A model generated the notes under the pieces. That model had not been told where the DNA came from, made no database searches, and saw nothing but the letters and a program-made list of their open reading frames with translations. 64,000 nucleotides of DNA, from the NCBI GenBank assembly GCA_017303475.1, contig JAFLBO010000013.1:62001-126000 (forward strand). The letters run 5' to 3'. The DNA comes from Chitinophagales bacterium (GTDB lineage: Bacteria; Bacteroidota; Bacteroidia; Chitinophagales; Saprospiraceae). The position numbers were made by a program, and so were the translations under genes. Below are positions 41,901-49,400 of this stretch, in pieces. Numbering within the stretch: the first letter of the stretch is position 1; every line of letters starts with the position of its first letter.

Positions 41901-42210
41901 TCTGGGCGCAGCTCCTGTTGATCTGGTGATTAAAAAATCAGGATCTGTACACACGCAGGAGCCGCTTGAACGAAGCATTATACTGGCGCCGAATCCGGCA
42001 CAGGATTACCTGAGTATTCGGAGCACGGCATCAGGCATCAGGGAGCTGCGTTTGCTGCGCAATGATGGTGGATTGCAGGAAATATGGCACCAGGGAGAAC
42101 CCGTTTCAGCGGTACAAAAAACGGTGAGCCACCTGCCTGCCGGGGTTTATTTTGTGCGTATTCAAACGGATGGCGGGGTATTGGTGAAAAAGGTAATGGT
42201 GGATAGGTAG
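38980..42210 (+). CDS. Large secreted T9SS protein with cohesin-like, SprB-like and dockerin-like domains
   Basis: 1076 residues from the ATG at 38980, chosen since it opens a signal peptide (LRYWLSLIIFCCLSSIYA); the frame continues upstream into a palindrome. Order: cohesin-like domain (AAPGDTVCVPLRAFELDN, about residues 40-150); two or more SprB/PKD-like beta domains (GTAPYTYTWQGPNGF, PFTYQWSTGNNNTG, YSLWSNG-type repeats); dockerin-like pair of EF-hand loops (GDADNNQAVNHHDLLYIG and DTNGDGQINAADTLALV, about 734-815); second cohesin-like domain (NPGDAVHLPLSV, about 850-950); T9SS sorting domain (LAPNPAQDYLSI, VYFVRIQTDGG). A surface protein that may self-associate. Cohesin and dockerin in one chain is unusual. 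Confidence 0.82.
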   Translation: MTFSTFRRFDPLRYWLSLIIFCCLSSIYAQNNANCFHLSTPVMSAAPGDTVCVPLRAFELDNISSAQFVVFYESSALEYLKVDISSSVLPGLMTNNLFHPYPGELRFAWPSPTGNPYSFPDSSIFFYMCFRVKDNANGFFPFHIGEQFPTIYEVVQEETLGVPVRLPLVHQMGGIDTGNPAPNTLYLTDACVQDAPCNQSIGTISLNAAGGTAPYTYTWQGPNGFTGSGADLQNLASGLYQVTITDQTGAEIFCEIRVKPLNYFASADPVITPAFCGASNGCANLNFLGSNPPFTYQWSTGNNNTGSNCALPPGQHSVTVTNQLGCKTIYSIDIENDTTFSLNTDWAFIETCNGTADLEVTVFDAPGPFAYLWSNGASTAAIDQLEEGSYTVTVTNIPGGCTASSEFAVFDISTQSWAAELQEDCGQGVGSLFIQYNQAGNLSFPVLISWSDGTTHQRQGPAAPGILDSLIDVPSGHYAVTITDANGCELVLERTMNCFQPAPVPEGFNWCYIGADTDPSDNCTGVYARHFQAITSLNFSIQYPNGSALEEIKSLQLPGLSQASFTLNPAEQTLGMSWQHATPLSLPDDQLLFEVCLTPGFGQVEDELFFVQTPVPATLSTEDGPQIFLGRNGWVDYGMVNQPATMACKALGVSADCAADGKAQILLGSCTPGEKLYGHFVVSYPNDSTAFYDDLSGLRFSDGGVYQINVYRPDLSQEYWFAAVPPIAPMEECVWPGDADNNQAVNHHDLLYIGLAYGKSGPSRTNASLNWTGQEAAGWAESSAVRQVNFKNIDTNGDGQINAADTLALVQNWGKVINTTRDNPFNAPLESSQSGQNPAISLQTDTLNPGDAVHLPLSVGSQSTPMENIYGLAFSISYDPEVVEDNIRFTPSASWFGNQGNYLCVQKNFPRQGRLDVAITRTDGVPVSGWGEIGDVFIIIEDNIFGIPAPDSIKNSKLYFSAISSSDAQESPKDLGAAPVDLVIKKSGSVHTQEPLERSIILAPNPAQDYLSIRSTASGIRELRLLRNDGGLQEIWHQGEPVSAVQKTVSHLPAGVYFVRIQTDGGVLVKKVMVDR

Positions 42211-42218
42211 CGGAGAGA

Positions 42219-42428
42219 GGTTCACCACTAAGGCACTTGAGGCACTAAGAAACTACTTCCAGCCCAAACAAATAGAGGCTGACTTAAGTTTTTACCGCAG
42301 AGGCGCGGAGGCGCAGAGAGATTGAAAATCAATCATTTAAACCTCTGCGTCTCCGCGGTAAAAATTTAAGACAGCCTCTTTGCGCCTTCGCGTCTTTGTG
42401 CCTTTGTGTCCACACACCGTGTTAGCGC
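42219..42428. repeat. Two palindromic families: CACTAAGG and GAGGCGCGGAGG
   Basis: A CACCACTAAGGCACTTGAGG unit (42222-42250) is followed by TTTTTACCGCAGAGGCGCGGAGG...CTCTGCGTCTCCGCGGTAAAAA (42287-42365) with the GATTGAAAATCAATCATTT loop shared with 28671, flanked by GAGGCTGACTTAA / TTAAGACAGCCTC outer arms. Confidence 0.85.
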
Positions 42429-42429
42429 C

Positions 42430-44103
42430 TTATAATTTAAATTTGATCGGCAATGTGAAGGTTGTTTTCACCACCTTTCCATCTTTTACAGCAGGCTTCC
42501 ATTTTGGCATAGCTTTTACCACGCGAATGGCCTCTGTAAGCAAAGCCGGATGGGCTATCTGAGCTCCTTCCGCCTGTTTCACCTCATCCAGCGAGCCATC
42601 TTCCTTCACCAGAAACTGAACCACAATCATACCCTCTGCATTAGCTTTTTTTGCTTCTTCAGGGTATTTGATTTGTTCTCCCAGATATTTCATCAAACCT
42701 TCCATTCCGCCCGGGAATTCCGGCTGGACATCCACTGACTTGTCGGAGAGCGAAGCAAGGGAAAAGTTGACAGGCAGCTGCATAGAACAACTTACAGTCT
42801 TCCCTTTATGTTTTGCTGGCATCCATTTGGGCATGGACTCAACCACCCGAACCGCTTCATCCACCAGGCTGCGTTTAGCATCGTTTGGCATATTCATTTG
42901 GCCAAATGCGCGAACAACCTTACCGGTTTCGTCTACTACAAACGACACGAAAACAGTGCCTTCAACCTTGTTTTGTTTGGCTAACTCAGGGTACTTCAGA
43001 TTTTCCTGCAGAAAACGAACCATAGCCTCCTGACCGCCCGGGAACTGCGGTTTAATTTCAGTGTATTGATACACCAATTTGCCATCCTCACCTTTTTGAG
43101 GTGCTGCACTATTTTTGATCAACTGTACTGTTTCCACATAAGTTTCAGGATCGAAAGTGACCACGGTATCGGTCATTTCCCAGCCTCTGGCTTCGAGTTG
43201 GCGCACAAATTCGAGGTGTTTTTCATCTACTGCCTGTGCAATGGCCGGGGCTTGCCGGAACAAGGAAAGGAACAACAGGGCCGCCGGAGCAACCAGTCCG
43301 AATTTTACCGCCCTAACCGGGGCGGAAGCTTTTTTGGTGAGCATCATGAGTCTTTGTTTGAGAGGTGACTGAAAAAAATGATTTGCGAAGGCAACCGGCA
43401 TTCCGGACTGCGATTGCCCTATTAACAACAGGCCATATTGTTTCCGATCAGATTGGCGCGCCGCAACGGCGTCGGCCAGGTATTCGTGCACGGTACGCAG
43501 ACTACGCCGGTACCAATGCGCTAATGGGTGAAACCAAAACACTACCCCAAGGCATTCCATCAACAAAACATCCAGGCTGTGCCACCCGTGGGCGTGTGCG
43601 CGCTCGTGCGCCAGCATGAGTTGCTGGCTTTGCGCCGATAATTCATCCTCCTCTGGCACAAATACCCATTTGAAGAAAGAGAAAGGCACTTTGGCCTCAT
43701 CTGTTGAAATCAGCAAACAACCATCTTCGAGACGCTTGGAGCGGCCGCGCACCGCCATTTGTACAATTTTCAGAAGTCCCCACATCATCCTGGCCAACGC
43801 CAGGGCAAACCCGGCCCAGTACAAGACCCACAGGTAATCTGTTTGCTCCCAGTTGCTGGATACTACTTCTATTTCCTGCATACCCACCGTCACTGCCGGT
43901 AATTCTATTACTGGCAACCCACTTTCATATACTGGCGCCGGCAATTGCTCCGCAGGCCACACAGCCACCAGTATGCCAAACAAAGCCGTTCCAATCAGAT
44001 ACGCCCGGTTTGCCCGGAAAAAGGTTTCCTGGCGCAACAACCAATGATACAACAGGGCAAAAAAGGCCCAGCAGAGAGAGAGTTTGAGGAGGAAGATAGT
44101 CAT
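42430..44103 (-). CDS. BlaR1/MecR1-type M56 zinc metallopeptidase with two TonB C-terminal domains
   Basis: 557 residues. N-terminal membrane helices (LKLSLCWAFFALLYHWLL and ALFGILVAVWP), then the M56 catalytic site HERAHAHGWHSLDVLLMECL (HExxH at H189-H193), another helix (GLVAPAALLFLSLF), and two tandem TonB_C domains (about 350-450 and 465-557; PQFPGGQEAMVRFL and PEFPGGMEGLMKYL). M56 proteins sense a signal and cleave a BlaI-type repressor; the TonB domains link to the envelope. A BlaI-type gene lies upstream with one gene between, so a two-component unit is likely. Confidence 0.9.
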   Translation of the reverse strand: MTIFLLKLSLCWAFFALLYHWLLRQETFFRANRAYLIGTALFGILVAVWPAEQLPAPVYESGLPVIELPAVTVGMQEIEVVSSNWEQTDYLWVLYWAGFALALARMMWGLLKIVQMAVRGRSKRLEDGCLLISTDEAKVPFSFFKWVFVPEEDELSAQSQQLMLAHERAHAHGWHSLDVLLMECLGVVFWFHPLAHWYRRSLRTVHEYLADAVAARQSDRKQYGLLLIGQSQSGMPVAFANHFFQSPLKQRLMMLTKKASAPVRAVKFGLVAPAALLFLSLFRQAPAIAQAVDEKHLEFVRQLEARGWEMTDTVVTFDPETYVETVQLIKNSAAPQKGEDGKLVYQYTEIKPQFPGGQEAMVRFLQENLKYPELAKQNKVEGTVFVSFVVDETGKVVRAFGQMNMPNDAKRSLVDEAVRVVESMPKWMPAKHKGKTVSCSMQLPVNFSLASLSDKSVDVQPEFPGGMEGLMKYLGEQIKYPEEAKKANAEGMIVVQFLVKEDGSLDEVKQAEGAQIAHPALLTEAIRVVKAMPKWKPAVKDGKVVKTTFTLPIKFKL

Positions 44104-44460
44104 TTATGAGTCATTTATGGGTCATTTATGGGTCATTGGGGGGCATTTGGGGTCATTGGGGGTCATTTGGGGTCATTTATGGGGCATTTGGGGGTCATTG
44201 GGGGTCATTTATGGGTCATTTATGGGTCATTTATGGGTCATTTATGGGTCATTTGATCATCCCGATTTGTCATTCTGAGCGTAGCGAAGGATCTGGCCAA
44301 GCCTCTTGTTTGTTATTTTCCTTATTCATCAGACTCAGATCCTTCGCTACGCTCAGGATGACAACTCACGTTGCTATCCCGAGAATCGGGACCCACACAA
44401 TCCCATCGTCCATCGTTCATCGTACCATCGTCCATCGTACCATCGTTCATCGTCCATCGT
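44104..44460. repeat. GGTCATTTAT array, GAGCGTAGCGAAGG palindrome and CATCGTC array
   Basis: About ten 11-bp units ATGGGTCATTT (44104-44253) are followed by a hairpin (CATTCTGAGCGTAGCGAAGGATCTG... and CAGATCCTTCGCTACGCTCAGGATG, 44271-44365) and by CATCGTCCATCGTTCATCG units to 44478. The array ends inside the coding end of the next gene. Confidence 0.85.
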
Positions 44461-45351
44461 TCATCGTTCATCGTCCAGCCATCGTATCAGGTTCAGGAGT
44501 AGTTGTCCATTCTGACGGGCAGCTGGCACATTTAAGCCTGTTGGGGCTCGGTTAGGTCCGCTGAGCTGTGCAGTAAACATGGCCGCCTCGCCCATCATAA
44601 CCAGTTTCCCTTTACCATAAGGCATATAAGCGCCCTGATAATATCCTTCACTGCTTTTAGCCGGTGTATCTTCTTCAAATTGCCAGGCTACCCGTGGCGA
44701 CAGCAAGGTATAGTTGTTAAGTTTCAGAATGGGTTTTGCGCCTTTTGGCATCCGGAAAGCGCTCCCGGTGAACGTTACTATAGTATCAATACCGGCAGTC
44801 ATAAGATCGTCGGCCAGGGTCTGATTGCTTTTGTAAAAACGTTCCAGCGTCCTGCTGCGGTTGTCCATGGCAAAACAATTCAAATACTCGAACCCAAAAG
44901 AAGCCGCCAGTGCCTGTGAAGCGCCTGCGAAAGGCATATGATCGGCAATAAGCAACAAACGACCGCCATTTTTTACCCACTGATGGATGGTTTTTATCTC
45001 CGAATCGCTGAAAGCAGACGGATTGGGTAAAAGCCACCTTCCGCCCAGATTCGAAGTATCCAATGCATTGGACACAACCAAAATGCGGCAAGTTTTCAGA
45101 ACTGCCTCGTCCAGTCTGGCAGTATTGGATACCACGCGAAATCCATCTCCCGTCAGCACTTTTCCAAATGGCGCATACCTGCCTTCCAGGGTGTGAAAAT
45201 TACCATGGGCAGCGTCTACCATCACTACACTTCCGGCGCCTGTTGCTTTCCGCGGCGCCGGATTAGGGTAAGTAAAAGTGGTATCAGATACTTGCTGAGC
45301 CAAAGCGCAAAGGCTGAACAAGTTAAGAAAGAGGATAAAGAGTGGTTTCAT
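44461..45351 (-). CDS. Secreted protein of DUF4350/GldG-like fold
   Basis: 296 residues with a signal peptide (MKPLFILFLNLFSLCALA). The Rossmann-like body has VVMVDAAHGNFHTLEGRYAPF, then HQWVKNGGRLLLIADHMPFAG and GKGKLVMMGEAAMFTAQ, resembling the DUF4350/ThuA-like (class I GAT-like) fold. No catalytic triad is recognisable. It lies between the BlaI- and M56-type genes in the same direction. The final LDDER and stop are encoded by the CATCGTC repeat. Confidence 0.6.
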   Translation of the reverse strand: MKPLFILFLNLFSLCALAQQVSDTTFTYPNPAPRKATGAGSVVMVDAAHGNFHTLEGRYAPFGKVLTGDGFRVVSNTARLDEAVLKTCRILVVSNALDTSNLGGRWLLPNPSAFSDSEIKTIHQWVKNGGRLLLIADHMPFAGASQALAASFGFEYLNCFAMDNRSRTLERFYKSNQTLADDLMTAGIDTIVTFTGSAFRMPKGAKPILKLNNYTLLSPRVAWQFEEDTPAKSSEGYYQGAYMPYGKGKLVMMGEAAMFTAQLSGPNRAPTGLNVPAARQNGQLLLNLIRWLDDER

Positions 45352-45369
45352 AGCTTATGGTTTGGGTTG

Positions 45370-45560
45370 TTTTGGGGTCATTTGGGAAGTCATTTAGGGG
45401 TCATTTGGGAAGTCATTTAGAAGGTCATTGGGGAAGTCATTTAGGGGTCATTTGGGTCATTAATATACGTGGGTTGTCACCCCGAGTGCTCGGGGCCTAC
45501 ACAAGCCCATCGTCCATCGTCCGTCGTTCATCGTCCATCGTCCCGTCGTCCAACATCTTC
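45370..45560. repeat. GGTCATTTGGGAAG and CATCGTCC arrays
   Basis: GGTCATTTGGGAAGTCATTTAG units (45375-45455), then a half-copy of the GTTGTCACCCCGAGTGC...CCTACACAAGCCC palindrome (45472-45510), then CATCGTCCATCG units that extend into the coding end of the BlaI-type gene. Confidence 0.85.
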
Positions 45561-45895
45561 AACATCTCTTCCAGCTCTTTTTTGCTCAGTTTTTCTTCTT
45601 CTGCCAGGTGCGAAACCAGTCGGGTAACCGAACCGTCGAAATAATTGCGGAGCAAATCGCCCAGCGAGCGACGGCCGTAAGCTTCCCGTTCTATGAGCGG
45701 AAAATACTCGTGGGTTTTACCATAAGCCTTGTGCCCAACAAACCCCTTCTTTTCCAAAATGCGCACTACACTGGAAAGGGTGCTGTGCGGAGGCTTGGGC
45801 TCTTCGCAGCGCTCCAAAAATTCGCTCACCGTGCCGCGTCCGGCATCCCAGATGAGTTGCATCACTTCTTCTTCCGCTTTAGTCAGTTTTTGCAT
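45497..45895 (-). CDS. BlaI/MecI/CopY-type transcriptional repressor
   Basis: 132 residues from the ATG at 45895. Winged HTH KLTKAEEEVMQLIWDAGRGT, VSEFLERCEEPKPPHSTL, SSVVRILEKKGFVGHKAYGK; C-terminal dimerisation region LLRNYFDGSVTRLVSHLAEE. The family is released from DNA when an M56 peptidase cleaves it; the M56 gene is at 42430-44103. The last 16 residues (LDDGTMDDERRTMDDGLV) are encoded by the CATCGTC repeat, beyond the point where homologues end. A palindrome TTACAACGTA-TTTT-TACGTTGTAA at 47308 may be its operator. Confidence 0.9.
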   Translation of the reverse strand: MQKLTKAEEEVMQLIWDAGRGTVSEFLERCEEPKPPHSTLSSVVRILEKKGFVGHKAYGKTHEYFPLIEREAYGRRSLGDLLRNYFDGSVTRLVSHLAEEEKLSKKELEEMLKMLDDGTMDDERRTMDDGLV

Positions 45896-45906
45896 ACCAA
45901 TCTTGT

Positions 45907-47223
45907 TTATTTCACCTTGAACTTTTTGTTGAACCATGTTCGACTATAACCATCAGCAATAATGGCCCGATAGGAGCCTTTTTTCAGGTATAGATCCAGC
46001 TTCTGCGCCTTTTTATTCAAATCTATGTGCATCACCGGAACCGCCTGCCCTGCATGTTTATCCCATTCCTCCTGCCGGTAAATATGTAGTAAGCGACCAG
46101 AATTTGCCACTTTCGAAGGCAATTTAAGCACTGTGTGGTGAGTTTCCGAAGTTTTCATCCAGTCCGGATAACCAAGGTCGTCATTCGTTCGCGGCATCAG
46201 CACCGAAACATCTACTACTCCCGACTTGTAAGCCCAATAAAAGGACGTATCGTTTTGCAGCAATACCATTGGCTGACTGATCTGAAAAGAATCCAGCACT
46301 GCCTGATACACCGGATGCTCCCGGCTTTTTTCTGCCTGCTCCTGCATCACGGTACATTCCACAGAAGGAATATCCCGCCCCAGTATTTTACACAGACGCT
46401 CACCCATTTTCACCCACTCATCCCTGCTGGATTTATGAATATGATCATGCCCGGCCAACACAATCATTTTCGTACCCGGGTGCTTCTTCAGGTAATCTGC
46501 CAGATGATCTGCCTGCGCTTTTTCCCGGCCATTAACTTGTTCCATAAAGGATCTGGGATCGTCTTTTACCCAGGAAGTATCCTCGTATGGAAAGAGTTCA
46601 AATCCCAGCGAAACAGCCTCGCGGATCAGTTCCCCAAAAGCGGCCTCTCGGGTGTAATAACCGCTTGATTGTAACGGATATCCGCGTTTTTGTAGCAAAG
46701 TATCTTTATAATCAAGGGTTTCAATGGCCAGACACCGAAAACCTTTTTCATACAATGCAGGCAATATGGAGCGAAAAAAAGCCCTGTTTTGTCCTCTGCT
46801 GTGCGCCTCATTAAACATGATTACAGGCTCCTGCCCATATTTTGAAACGATGTACTGACCAGCCGGCGCCACTTCCACTTTGCCACTCAGTTTAGCCGGC
46901 TCCGATTTGCGTTTGCCAAATGCCTTGAGCTCAAATCCGAGTGCCAGGGAATGTCTTCCTGCAAAAGACGCATACGTCATAGCCGCCTGATAATACATGC
47001 CTTTATCCTGCATGGAGGCAGAATCTGAAGTAAAATTTGGGGCCTGCGCCATAAGCGAGTCAATGGCCGCTTCGTACCCCACCGTCAATAACGTGGTATT
47101 GGCATACTGGAACAAATCCATGTTTGGTCTTGGAGGAAGCTGGCTTTTTTGTGCCCTACTTATGCCAGGGTAAATCATCAACAACAGCCCCCAAAGCAAA
47201 AACCGTAATCCTTTACATTGCAT
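45907..47223 (-). CDS. Secreted protein with ChaN/erythromycin-esterase-like fold
   Basis: 438 residues with a signal peptide (FLLWGLLLMIYPGISRAQ). Central motif EPVIMFNEAHSRGQNRAFF, then LPALYEKGFRCLAIETLDY and KMIVLAGHDHIHKS, which follow the E-x-H ... E ... G-H-x-x-H pattern of the ChaN/erythromycin-esterase superfamily (hydrolase- or haem-binding-like). The substrate is unknown. The gene is the first of the operon with the BlaI-type repressor (11 bp on), and its promoter carries the palindromic operator candidate. Confidence 0.65.
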   Translation of the reverse strand: MQCKGLRFLLWGLLLMIYPGISRAQKSQLPPRPNMDLFQYANTTLLTVGYEAAIDSLMAQAPNFTSDSASMQDKGMYYQAAMTYASFAGRHSLALGFELKAFGKRKSEPAKLSGKVEVAPAGQYIVSKYGQEPVIMFNEAHSRGQNRAFFRSILPALYEKGFRCLAIETLDYKDTLLQKRGYPLQSSGYYTREAAFGELIREAVSLGFELFPYEDTSWVKDDPRSFMEQVNGREKAQADHLADYLKKHPGTKMIVLAGHDHIHKSSRDEWVKMGERLCKILGRDIPSVECTVMQEQAEKSREHPVYQAVLDSFQISQPMVLLQNDTSFYWAYKSGVVDVSVLMPRTNDDLGYPDWMKTSETHHTVLKLPSKVANSGRLLHIYRQEEWDKHAGQAVPVMHIDLNKKAQKLDLYLKKGSYRAIIADGYSRTWFNKKFKVK

Positions 47224-47262
47224 AGCGCTAAGTAGTATCTTGTGTTTAATTTTCTAACGGCA

Positions 47263-47331
47263 CAAAGGTGTAGCCTATTTTTTAGTTTTACAACTATTTT
47301 TTTAGCCTTACAACGTATTTTTACGTTGTAA
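47263..47331 (-). promoter_or_regulatory. Promoter and BlaI-like operator of the 47223 operon
   Basis: On the minus strand CACCTTTG (47263-47270, one mismatch from TAnnTTTG) lies 20 bp from GTTG (47291-47294). The half-site TTACAACTA (47288-47296) overlaps that -33, and a perfect 24-bp palindrome TTACAACGTA-TTTT-TACGTTGTAA covers 47308-47331. ACAAnnTA...TA..TTGT symmetry resembles BlaI/MecI operators. The operon includes the BlaI-type gene, so autoregulation is likely. Confidence 0.6.
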
Positions 47332-47505
47332 AAAAATTTAACAATGATAATCAACAACTTATCAAAAAAATCTGTGTAAAATCTGTGCCCAAAATCTGTG
47401 TGAAATCTGTGCAAAACCCTCCCATCTGTTAAAATTTCATCATAATCTCCCCTTCAAAGAAGCGTTTTTTCGCTTCCCAGGCTCTTACCTTCAAAATCCT
47501 TTCCT

Positions 47506-49218
47506 ATGAAGCACACAACTACCCTTATCCTAACCCTCCTGTTATCAGGCACGCTTTCCGCACAGGGCATTTGCGATTCCGTTATTTCCATTGCCCCCAT
47601 TCCACCTATTTGCCAGGGCACCGGACTCGATTACCTGGAAACTTCCCACCCCTGGGGAGATTTCACCGGACCCGGCGTCAATCCTGGTAGCCCGTACCTG
47701 GATGCCGAAAACCTGAACCCTGGCGTCTACACCATTACCTACACCATTACCGGCCCGGGTGGCTGCACCGTGCAGGCCACGCGCGATTTTGAGGTGTTGC
47801 CGGCCTTTGAAATGAACACCTGGGTGCAAGGCAAAATTGACTGCAGCAATCCCAATTCCCAGGTAATGGTAATGGCCTTCCTTACTCCCGACCCAAACGG
47901 AGTGCAATACCAGTGGCCCTCCTGGGAAGGTCCGGAAGGTCAATCCTTTTTCAACCAATCGTTCCAGGCTTCTTATGCCGGTCGTTACAAAATGATGGCC
48001 TTCCCAAGCAATGGCCAGGGATGCCCGGCTTATGCTTTCGCGGAAGTGGGTTTTCAGAACAATCCGCTCCAAATCAACATCGTTAGCTGTTCTGACTGCA
48101 ATGCTCCGGGTGGCACCAGAATCAAACTGGATACCATTCCGGCAGGCTGGGGCAACCCACGTTACAGTCTTCAGGTAGGCTTTTTCGACAACAGCCAGTG
48201 CCGGGAGCTAATGGAGCCGGGCATGCTGAAAGCCACGCTTACCAACCCAGATAACGGATGTGTGAGCGAAGCAACCCGCTTTTTCAGCTCCTTAACCAAA
48301 ACCCCCAGCGTAAGCGCCGGCTCGGATGTAGGTTTGTGGTGTGGCGGCACACCCAATCTACTGGCTGCTACCGAACCCAAAAACAACGATAACACCTACA
48401 GTTTCTTCTGGGAGCGACCCAATGGCACTACGTTTCCGGCATCCTGGGGCTCTACCCTGCCGGTTTCAGAACCTGGCGCCTATGTACTGCGCGGCCTGAA
48501 CCTCTTCACCGGCTGCCAAACCTCCGATGTAGCCAACGTGTCCCCGGCGCCACCCCTGGTAGGCACAGAAATTAAGGTGCTCTGCGACGGCGAAAGTTAC
48601 CTCGGACACAACCAGACAGGCAATTACACCGACACCATCACACTACCCAACGGCTGCGAAAAGATTCAGTTTACCAAAATTATTGTGCTGGCCCCATTGG
48701 TTGCCGAAGCGGATATTACGCCCGATAATGGTTCCGGGAATGGCAGCATAGATTTGGAAATCACGCAAGGATGGCCGTTTTTCAGCTACAACTGGACAAC
48801 CAGCGAAACCACACAAGACATAGCCAACCTGCAAGCAGGAACCTACGAGGTTTCTATAACAGATGGGAATAATTGTATCCACGTGCGGGAATTCCTGGTG
48901 CCTTCCGGCAAACCATCTCCCAAATCCGGAAGTCGCTTAAACCAGTTGCAGGCTGTTATGTACCCCAACCCTTCTACCATACAAACGGGGCAATTACAGA
49001 TACTTATCCGCAGCAGTCAGGAAGACCAGGGCAATCTGGTATTGCTGGATGGCCTGGGGCGCATGGTACGCCAAAGCCCCGTTTCGCTTCAGGTAGGTGA
49101 GAACACCATCAACCTCGAAGGCGCCCTGCCGGCAGGCATGTATTACTGCGTTTGGCAGAACAGCGCCGGAGCGGAAGTGCTGGATAAATTGGTGGTGGTG
49201 GAGTTTATTCACCGCTAA
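47506..49218 (+). CDS. Secreted T9SS protein with SprB-like repeats
   Basis: 570 residues with a signal peptide (MKHTTTLILTLLLSGTLSA). Cys-rich beta domains: PPICQGTGLDYLE, PGVYTITYTITGPGGCTVQ, NPDNGCVSEATRFFSS; one SprB-like unit GSIDLEITQGWPFFSYNWTT...GTYEVSITDGNNC; then a T9SS sorting domain (VMYPNPSTIQTGQL, PAGMYYCVWQNSAG). An adhesin-like surface protein. The last four residues, FIHR, come from the CACCGCTAAGG repeat that follows. Confidence 0.82.
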   Translation: MKHTTTLILTLLLSGTLSAQGICDSVISIAPIPPICQGTGLDYLETSHPWGDFTGPGVNPGSPYLDAENLNPGVYTITYTITGPGGCTVQATRDFEVLPAFEMNTWVQGKIDCSNPNSQVMVMAFLTPDPNGVQYQWPSWEGPEGQSFFNQSFQASYAGRYKMMAFPSNGQGCPAYAFAEVGFQNNPLQINIVSCSDCNAPGGTRIKLDTIPAGWGNPRYSLQVGFFDNSQCRELMEPGMLKATLTNPDNGCVSEATRFFSSLTKTPSVSAGSDVGLWCGGTPNLLAATEPKNNDNTYSFFWERPNGTTFPASWGSTLPVSEPGAYVLRGLNLFTGCQTSDVANVSPAPPLVGTEIKVLCDGESYLGHNQTGNYTDTITLPNGCEKIQFTKIIVLAPLVAEADITPDNGSGNGSIDLEITQGWPFFSYNWTTSETTQDIANLQAGTYEVSITDGNNCIHVREFLVPSGKPSPKSGSRLNQLQAVMYPNPSTIQTGQLQILIRSSQEDQGNLVLLDGLGRMVRQSPVSLQVGENTINLEGALPAGMYYCVWQNSAGAEVLDKLVVVEFIHR

Positions 49219-49315
49219 GGGCGCGAAGGGCGCGAAGTCTTTTTCACCACTAAGGCACTGAGGGCACTAAGGTTACGAGGGTAATCTTAGTGCCCTTAGT
49301 GTCTTAGTGGTGCCC
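49219..49315. repeat. CACTAAGGCACTGAGGGCACTAAGG hairpin
   Basis: TTCACCACTAAGGCACTGAGGGCACTAAGG on the left is mirrored by CTTAGTGCCCTTAGTGTCTTAGTGGTG on the right. The left edge CACCGCTAAGGGCGCG provides the stop codon of the preceding gene. Confidence 0.85.
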
Positions 49316-49400
49316 CCCCCAAACACCCCTTAATTCCCCACTTCTGCCTAAAAGTCTTCTACTTCCTTTCCCAATCACCTATTTTGGCGGCACAAAACCT

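Noticed and set aside
42430..45895. A beta-lactamase resistance locus based on the BlaI/BlaR-type genes
   Set aside because: No beta-lactamase gene lies nearby, and the M56 protein carries TonB domains rather than a penicillin-binding sensor domain.
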